Source: Vitrella brassicaformis (lineage: Eukaryota > Sar > Vitrellaceae). Taken from it: a stretch of DNA of 64,000 nt. This document shows positions 58,235-64,000 of this stretch, piece after piece. The translations under genes and the position numbers were made by a program. Under the pieces are notes generated by a model, which worked only from the letters and a program-made list of their open reading frames with translations, was not told the origin of the DNA and made no database searches. Location of the stretch: positions 186,001-250,000 of the forward strand of contig CDMY01000666.1 of assembly GCA_001179505.1 (NCBI GenBank), written 5' to 3'. Numbering within the stretch: position 1 is the stretch's first letter; the number at the start of each line of letters is the position of its first letter.

Positions 58235-59352
58235 CGAGCTTGTGTGTGGTGTGCGTTGTGATACGTCTGGATGCTCACTCCACTCACCATTCCTCGTGGC
58301 ACTTGATCTCCTTCTCTCCTCGCTCCAGGTAGTGGCTGTGCACGCCCGACATCCTAGGAGGATGCGAACCGCTGAACGTCAGGAGCGGGAGGAAGCCGAA
58401 ACGACCACTCACGGGGGCCAACATGCCGCCCTGCACACACACACGCATTTGGTCTGCTTGGGGTTTGGGTCTGTGCAGGGGTGGACATACCCGCAGACGC
58501 AGCACCAGGTGCAGACTACTGTATCTCTGGATGTTGTAGTAGCCCAGGGTGCGCTCATCCTCAAGCTGCTTCCCGTCAAATCTGACACATGGCACCCAGC
58601 ATTACGGATGACCTCTCTGTCTCTCTATGACGTCTCTCTCTCTCTCCACAGAGCTCACATGAGCCGCTGTTGGTCGACGGGGATGCCCATGCAGTCCCAA
58701 ATCTTCTCCTTCACCCACAGCACAGCCGTGCAGGCCGGGTCGGCATGAAAAGGGAGTTCCTTGCCCGTGAGGGTCTTGACGAAGAACTCCACGGGAGTGC
58801 ACGGCGCCTCTCCGTGTGCCGCCCTGCACGCCGCCCTCTGCGCCACCTCCCTCTTGCGCAATTCCTCCAGCCGCTGGTACTCCTTCTCGTCGGCCTCGAG
58901 GCGCTCTTTCTCGGCCAAATATTGCTGCAGGAATGCCGAGTAGCCGTCCAGCTGTGTCTGCAAAGCCGACAGCACGCTCGCGGTGGCCTCGTGATCCATC
59001 CCTTTGATTTCGCCGACGAGTGACCGCCAGTTGCGGTGCGCAGGGGGCTGCAGGACGGCCGCCGGGTCCTCCTTGGCACCCTTGAGCGGCTGCCGGGCGT
59101 GCAGGGAGGTCATGCGCGCGTACAAAGGCCCAATGCGGTCGAATGCAGCCACCAACTCACCTGCAGCAAGCAAAGCTGGACGGGTGACCTGATTCATCGT
59201 GCCGATGGCGTGCGCCACTCACCGAGGAGGATGGCTCGACGAAGAGAATCGTTGGAGTCGGTCGCTGAGGCCGCAGCAGCTGCAGCCATGGCGCTCCCTT
59301 GCGCCAGCAGGCCGCGCAACGCCTGCAAAGCAAAGCAGTCGATCACGACTTC
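57891..59352 (-). CDS. Coiled-coil protein with an internal ubiquitin-like domain (5' end missing in gap)
   Basis: At least six exons. The N-terminal part seen ([16 protein letters not shown]..., 59222-59325, after a CAG acceptor) continues [16 protein letters not shown] and a coiled coil ([20 protein letters not shown], about 58880-58930). It then enters a ubiquitin fold: [13 protein letters not shown] (about 58745-58790), [19 protein letters not shown] joined across an intron at 58659/58581, [18 protein letters not shown] and LHLVLRLR joined to GGM. Lys at ubiquitin positions 6, 11, 27, 29 and 48 is kept; 33 and 63 are Cys and Arg. One residue is inserted near position 24. After LRGG the protein goes on for about 130 residues, including [20 protein letters not shown] and a Lys/Glu-rich tail ending VGSGAV. 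Upstream exons probably lie in or beyond the N run. Confidence 0.78.
58425..58792 (-). other. Ubiquitin-like domain within the preceding gene
   Basis: Covers FFVKTLTGK to LRLRGG over three exons. The intron before the last exon falls exactly between LRLR and GG, so the di-glycine is encoded with the downstream tail ([13 protein letters not shown]). Confidence 0.8.
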
Positions 59353-59392
59353 AAAGCTCGCTGAAGAAAGGGGGGGGGGGGGGAGGGGGGGG

Positions 59393-59692
59393 NNNNNNNN
59401 NNNNNNNNNNNNNNNNNNNNNNNNNNNNNNNNNNNNNNNNNNNNNNNNNNNNNNNNNNNNNNNNNNNNNNNNNNNNNNNNNNNNNNNNNNNNNNNNNNNN
59501 NNNNNNNNNNNNNNNNNNNNNNNNNNNNNNNNNNNNNNNNNNNNNNNNNNNNNNNNNNNNNNNNNNNNNNNNNNNNNNNNNNNNNNNNNNNNNNNNNNNN
59601 NNNNNNNNNNNNNNNNNNNNNNNNNNNNNNNNNNNNNNNNNNNNNNNNNNNNNNNNNNNNNNNNNNNNNNNNNNNNNNNNNNNNNNNNNNNN
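59393..59692. other. 300-N assembly gap bounded by poly-G
   Basis: Exactly 300 N, preceded by a G run with one A (59371-59392) and followed by a G run (59693-59706). The round size suggests a placeholder and the true length is unknown. Frames drawn across it are meaningless. Confidence 0.97.
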
Positions 59693-59748
59693 GGGGGGGG
59701 GGGGGGAGAGGGAGGAGAGGAAGAGGAAGAGGATACAGACACATCCAT

Positions 59749-60021
59749 TCACCGGTGGCTGCATTCCTTCTCCTTTGTTTGTGTCCGTACAGGTTCATGA
59801 CGGTCTCCTCTCACCAAATGCCTCTCACCTACCCCCGACGTGCCCTTCCCACATCGCGCAAGACACCAAACAGCGATGGTCGCATCGATGGGCTCAAACA
59901 GGTCGGTATCCAACGGACAGAATTGGCGCGGGCGGTCATTCAGTCGTTGGATGGTTTCCATGTGCATGTCCATGTGCAGGTTCAAAGGGGGTGGCAAAAG
60001 GCCTCGTGCACCTGCATTCAT
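59749..60021 (-). other. Possible upstream exon of the ubiquitin-domain gene
   Basis: A minus-strand frame contains METIQRLNDRPRQFCPLDTD then LFEPIDATIAVWCLARCGKG followed by GT-containing sequence, which looks like a real exon. It lies beyond the gap in the right orientation, but the connection cannot be shown. Confidence 0.3.
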
Positions 60022-61480
60022 CCGTCAGGTATGCTCACAGGACAACCGTCGACGTCATGTGTCGACGTCATGTGAGGACCTCTGTGAATAACGTGTGTGT
60101 CCGTCACTCTTTGCAGGGTCACCGTGGCCGGCAGGCAGTGCGTGAGGGACTGATGGTTCTGTTCTGTGCCGGCTGATGTCAATAAGGCAGCACACAAGAA
60201 CCAGAATGGACGAGTAACCAAGCACACCACACACAAGCCAAGCACACGGACACCTACCCCTCTCCTTGTCTGTGTCAGGAACGGCGTGCGGCACACACGT
60301 GAGCTCTGGAGGGCGGACGAGGGAACACAAGTACGTAATCACTACGCCACGCATGTCCAGCGTTCGTCGAATAGCAATGGGCCGCTTTGCCTCTTGTCTG
60401 TGTGTCAGGAGCCCGCACGAGGAGGGAGTGGTCGGTCCGTGCGGCTGGTTTCGGGCGGCTTTTGATCGATGTGGCCCTATCCATTGATCCGTGTGGATTT
60501 TGCTCGATGTGGGAAGTCGATTGACCCAATGGACTCGAATGGAGCCTCACCAAATGGGTACAGACACACAAGTAGCGCCCAGCCGCTGGTCTTCACTGAC
60601 TTTCACGTTTCGTGCAGGGCAGATGGGTGCACACATGAGAGAGAGAAGGCCATGGGTAGCACTGCTCTCACTTCGTGGCTTTTGGTGGCTAAATTATCTG
60701 CCTGGCGCCCGGCCACGCCATCGCAGTGTGCCAGGTGTTGAGTAGGCGAGAAGTCGGTGCATGTGTGTCTGGAGTCTGGACTGTCGATGTCAGTGAGGCG
60801 ATGCGATTTTCGAGGCATTCCGTGGAGCCCATGAAGGGATCCACCCAGTGCCAATGAAGGTGAACACCATCACCATGCACACACTCATGCAATCATGGCA
60901 TCAAATCATCCATTGCAAAGGTCAACAAGAATGCAAGCCGTTTCGGTCCACAATGCTGCCTGGTAAAGACTGAGCACCCGCCAGAGGCCAAATGAAGGCC
61001 CTCTACACCGAACAGGCGCAAATGAAGTCAGCAGAGCTCCAGAAACGGCTGCCCAAAGCGAAAAGATCTCATCAAAGTGAGCGGATTTCAGTGACCACTT
61101 TACGCAATCAGACCTCGTCCATGGCAGCAACCATTCTCTCTCCCTCTCTCGGCCTTAATGGCCTCTTGTTGTCCGCAGAAAACGAAATTTAAATGCGGCG
61201 AGATTTTTGCGAGCTGAGACGGAGACAAGCCCGCATTTAGAATCCGCAGCGATTTTTCACATTTTTCATCCGCGTTCGGCTTTCCAGCCTTGTTTCAGCC
61301 ACAGATCCTCCAGTTCTTTTTGTTTTCGGCTGGTTGTTGGCTTGTATTGTCCGCCGCATCTCCCTCGACCCCTCCCAACTTTTCCGCATTTCATCCTCCA
61401 CTTTTTTCCTCCACCGCCGTGCCCCGGGCGAGGCCTCGCTTGGTGGCGCCCTGCCTTCTGCGGAGCGGCTGGCGACTGCC
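60022..61480. other. Region without recognised genes
   Basis: Only short, unsupported frames on both strands. The part from 61200 to 61480 is strongly pyrimidine-rich on the plus strand and precedes the duplicated small gene, so it may be its promoter or leader. Confidence 0.35.
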
Positions 61481-61990
61481 TGCCATCTGCAGAGTGCGCA
61501 CGCGCCTTCTTCTCGCATATACCGACCACCAACAGGTGAGTACATATGAGTGTGGCCTCGTGTGTCATGTCTGTTGGGTGTGGTGATGGTGGGATGTATG
61601 GTTGGTGTGTAGGAATGAATGTATGGCGCATTTCGTTGCCATGGGTGTCCTCATAGACCTCTCAGTGCCATGTCTGTGTGTGCAGATGAAACGGCGATTT
61701 CTTCCTTTCATCCCCGTCTCCTTTTCTCGACACATCTCTCTGAAGGTAAGCAAGTGCCCCACTGAATCTGGTGCTCACGTGCACGTCAGTGACCCTGTCT
61801 GGTGCTCTTCAGAAATGCGACCCTTTGGTCCGACGAAAAAAGGGCAGAAAAGAGACAGATCAGATCAAATAATCCAATTCATCGTTCTCCCTTGCAGCTG
61901 ACCAGGAAGTTTCACCACGACGACAACAAGCGTGTGGTCGAAAAGAAGATATGCACACGAACGACACGAAGGTAGTCGTATACTCACGTG
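61480..61990 (+). CDS. Small split gene, copy 1 (unknown)
   Basis: A leader region with a GTGAG donor (61535) is followed by an exon starting just after CAG at 61686: MKRRFLPFIPVSFSRHISLK then GTAAGC. A last exon follows (61899-61978): LTRKFHHDDNKRVVEKKI... ending RR and TAG. The encoded peptide is short (about 45 residues) and very basic. The arrangement is repeated about 740 bp downstream. It could be a small basic protein, part of a larger spliced transcript, or a decayed gene. Confidence 0.35.
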
Positions 61991-62224
61991 CACTATGTCA
62001 GAAATTCAGAATCCTCGCTGACTTTTTCAGCAGAAGAACAGTTGTCTTCTCAGACAAATGCGGAGCTTACAAGTAGTCAGTCATGTGATTGGGCTGTCAT
62101 CAAGGGCTCCTTACATCGTGGCGAGCACTTGGCATCTCTCTCTTTCTTTTGCCGTTCAGCTCAGGGAGAGGAGTCTGGCGACACCGTTATCGGCCTTCTT
62201 TTCTCTCGGTGGCTTGTGTGTGGA

Positions 62225-62735
62225 TGTGTAGGCCTCAGCTGTGCGCGCCTTCTCCCCTAGAAAGACCTCCGACAGGTCAGTCCATGTGTGTGTGGCCTCG
62301 TGTGTCATGTCTCGTTGCTGTGAGGATGTGTGATGTATGAATGGTGTGTGAAGAGAAAATACGACCCTTTCCGCTGCTGTGTGTGTGGTCATGTGCCTCC
62401 CTTTGTCATGTTCAGGTGCAGATGAAAATGATATTCTCTTCGTTGCCGTCTCGTTTTCTCGCCGCACTTCTGAACAGAGTGTAAGTGCCTTTAATGAGTG
62501 TGGTTTTTGTGTGCAGTTCAATTCTGCATTTTGCTGCCTTTCAGAATTCCCGTCTTTTCTCTCTAGAAAGTGTTGAATCTTTTGGATTTCAGAGGGAAAA
62601 AAAGAATCAAGCTGTCTTCTTTTCTTTGTCGCTGACAGCCTTTGTCAAGATGTCCCACCACGACAGCAGCCGTCTGGTCGAAAGAGTGGACTCGCGCATG
62701 GAAGACCGAAAGGTATAGTCAATACTCATGTGTCA
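62225..62735 (+). CDS. Small split gene, copy 2 (diverged, perhaps broken)
   Basis: Aligns with copy 1 in order: GTGTGGCCTCGTGTGTCATG (62289 versus 61549), an exon after CAG starting MKMIFSSLPSRFLAALLNR (62422), and a last exon KMSHHDSSRLVERVDSRMED (62649-62708) ending RKV and TAG. Some splice signals differ, and a stop may follow the first exon directly (AGAGTGTAAG reads as a donor). Either a paralogue or a pseudogene. Confidence 0.35.
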
Positions 62736-63099
62736 GAAGTCAGGAAAACTGCTTTGCGCTGTTGAGCACACAATTGATTTCTGATTTCTGACAGAATGCA
62801 GATTTCCTTCTTGCTTCACAGCTGATGGGAGCCCCCGGAAGCATAGACATATCCTGACGGCCCCACAGGTACGTAAGCAAGTGAGAAAACAAATGATTCG
62901 CCATGCTGTTTCTCATGTCTCTCCCCTCCCGTGTTTGTCTCCGCGCACCGAGGAGGAGAGGGACTCGAAGCCGCCGGAAGAAGCCAGCCCCACCATTTGT
63001 TTTCTGTTCCATCAATCAGGCTCTGACCTTCTCTGTGTCTTCATTCAGATCCATCCATCAATCGAAGGCCTGAAGAGATAGGTCCTCGAAGACGCCGCT

Positions 63100-64000
63100 G
63101 TAAGTCTCACACTGTGGATCGCACGCCTGTGTGGCGTGAGTGTGTCTGTGTGCGGATGGGGCGCAGGAGGCTTTGTGTGCTGACGGCCATGCAGAGGGAT
63201 CCGGTGCGGGAGGGGACCTTTGGCGCGATCATCCTGTGCGGGATGAGGGATGCCACAAGAGGACTCACCCTGACGGATGGTATGCGCACAACAGACACAC
63301 ACAAACCACAAGTGGATTGACTGGCCGACGGGCGTGTGTCTGCCGTTTTGTGGGTGCGTGTGTGCTGTAGGAGAAACAGTGGCTGTCGAGCCCAGGGCGG
63401 CCAGCACCCACACATCATCAACTGTGAGGAGGTCATGCACTTCACCACCGGCGGCAGCAACGTGATGGCGTACACGGTACGAGCTGGCAAAGATACACAC
63501 AGATGTGTTCAAGGCGCCGATCGATCTGTGTCTGTCCATCCCCAGCAGCAGCCAGACAACGAGGGCGAGCACGTCATCGAGATCCCTCTGTTGCTCGAGG
63601 TGAGCCCATCATCGGCAAGAAGAGCAGAAGGCGGCCCAAGTTCAAGCCTGACCCGAAGCTCCACACCATCCACGAGGCACCAGACACCATCGCCGCCAGC
63701 ATCAGGTCTGTCGTCGTGTGGGCCGTCGATGGTGAAACGCCGGTCACCGCCTTCGCCTGCTTCACCCTCATCTGCATGATCCGACCACCGGCGTGTCATG
63801 CGTTTGATGTCCGTGCAGGTGCGCAGCACCATGAGGCTCATGCCCCTCCGCCTCCCACTGCTCAGGGGCAGCAGGGGCAGCAGGTGTGTGGCGGCCAATG
63901 GTGGTGGCAGCGGCAGTAGTGGGGAGAAGAAGGAGGCGGGCAGCAAGAGGCAGCGGCTGCGGGTGGTGACACTGTGGTGGGGGTGCCGCATCGCCGGCCC
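63100..64000 (+). CDS. Unknown multi-exon protein, partial at the right edge
   Basis: Likely exons: RLCVLTAMQRDPVREGTFGA then IILCGMRDATRGLTLTD (about 63168-63280), CEEVMHFTTGGSNVMAYT (about 63370-63479), QQPDNEGEHVIEIPLLLE (63545-63600), EPIIGKKSRRRPKFKPDPK then LHTIHEAPDTIAASIR (about 63605-63705), and VRSTMRLMPLRLPLL (63819 onward). The first two start or end at clear CAG/GT signals with TG-rich acceptors, but phase between exons is not settled. No family recognised; the frame runs to the window end. Confidence 0.4.

Noticed and set aside
59036-60176. Long frames crossing the N run
   Set aside because: They are open only because N codons cannot contain stops.
1-64000. Bacterial or viral origin of the window
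   Set aside because: Dense spliceosomal introns, dynein light chain, syntaxin, importin-like and P450 reductase genes are all eukaryotic cellular features.

Overview
This window is nuclear DNA from a GC-rich, intron-dense, gene-dense protist. Nearly every gene is split into short exons by introns of about 50-150 nt with GT..AG ends. Two gene products begin with a signal peptide followed directly by a transit-like region with Phe at its first position (ascorbate peroxidase, VSA|F; a lumenal protein, AHA|F). That is the bipartite leader of complex plastids of red-algal origin. Together with a multidomain PAN/discoidin/fibrinogen-like secreted protein of the kind common in apicomplexans and their relatives, this suggests a photosynthetic alveolate. 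A chromerid such as Vitrella brassicaformis is my best guess; this is an inference, not something read directly.

Layout. 1-3.8 kb: minus-strand ankyrin-type gene made of repeated exon cassettes, running off the left edge. 3.8-4.5 kb: unresolved. 4.5-6.1 kb (-): plastid ascorbate peroxidase. 6.5-16.5 kb (+): giant HEAT-repeat protein, MROH1-like, roughly 35 exons. 17.3-18.1 kb (-): Tctex1-type dynein light chain. 18.4-19.4 kb (+): Alba-domain protein. 20.4-22.2 kb (-): thylakoid-lumen protein of unknown function with a Tat signal. 22.4-26.4 kb (+): NADPH-cytochrome P450 reductase. 26.9-28.3 kb (+): unknown. 28.8-30.7 kb (-): intronless ankyrin protein. 31.3-32.4 kb (+): METTL7-like methyltransferase. 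32.4-33.6 kb (-): TatD nuclease. 33.7-34.9 kb (+): methionine sulfoxide reductase B. 35.4-36.8 kb (-): syntaxin. 36.9-40.8 kb (+): cyclic-nucleotide-binding K+ channel. 41.2-43.6 kb (-): DUF4239 membrane protein. 43.9-51.8 kb (+): secreted adhesin-like protein. 52.0-54.8 kb (-): importin-alpha-like armadillo protein. 55.6-57.3 kb (-): coiled-coil protein. 57.9 to at least 59.35 kb (-): coiled-coil protein with an internal ubiquitin domain, interrupted by a 300-N gap. 61.5-62.7 kb (+): two diverged copies of a small split gene. 63.1-64.0 kb (+): partial unknown gene.

The genes do not form an operon-like pathway. The main organisational signal is transcription that alternates strand almost gene by gene, so most genes sit in head-to-head pairs with 42-600 bp between start codons. 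Redox and plastid functions recur (ascorbate peroxidase, P450 reductase, MsrB, lumenal protein).

The observations most worth following are: the internal ubiquitin-like domain that keeps the LRGG end but continues into a C-terminal tail; introns carrying complementary CA and TG tracts near their two splice sites; the three-part targeting leader of the unknown lumenal protein; intragenic duplications of 381 bp (armadillo gene) and about 811 bp (adhesin); and the duplicated small split gene at 61.5-62.7 kb. No rRNA, tRNA, transposase or CRISPR array was recognised. Exon-level coordinates are approximate because they were read by eye.
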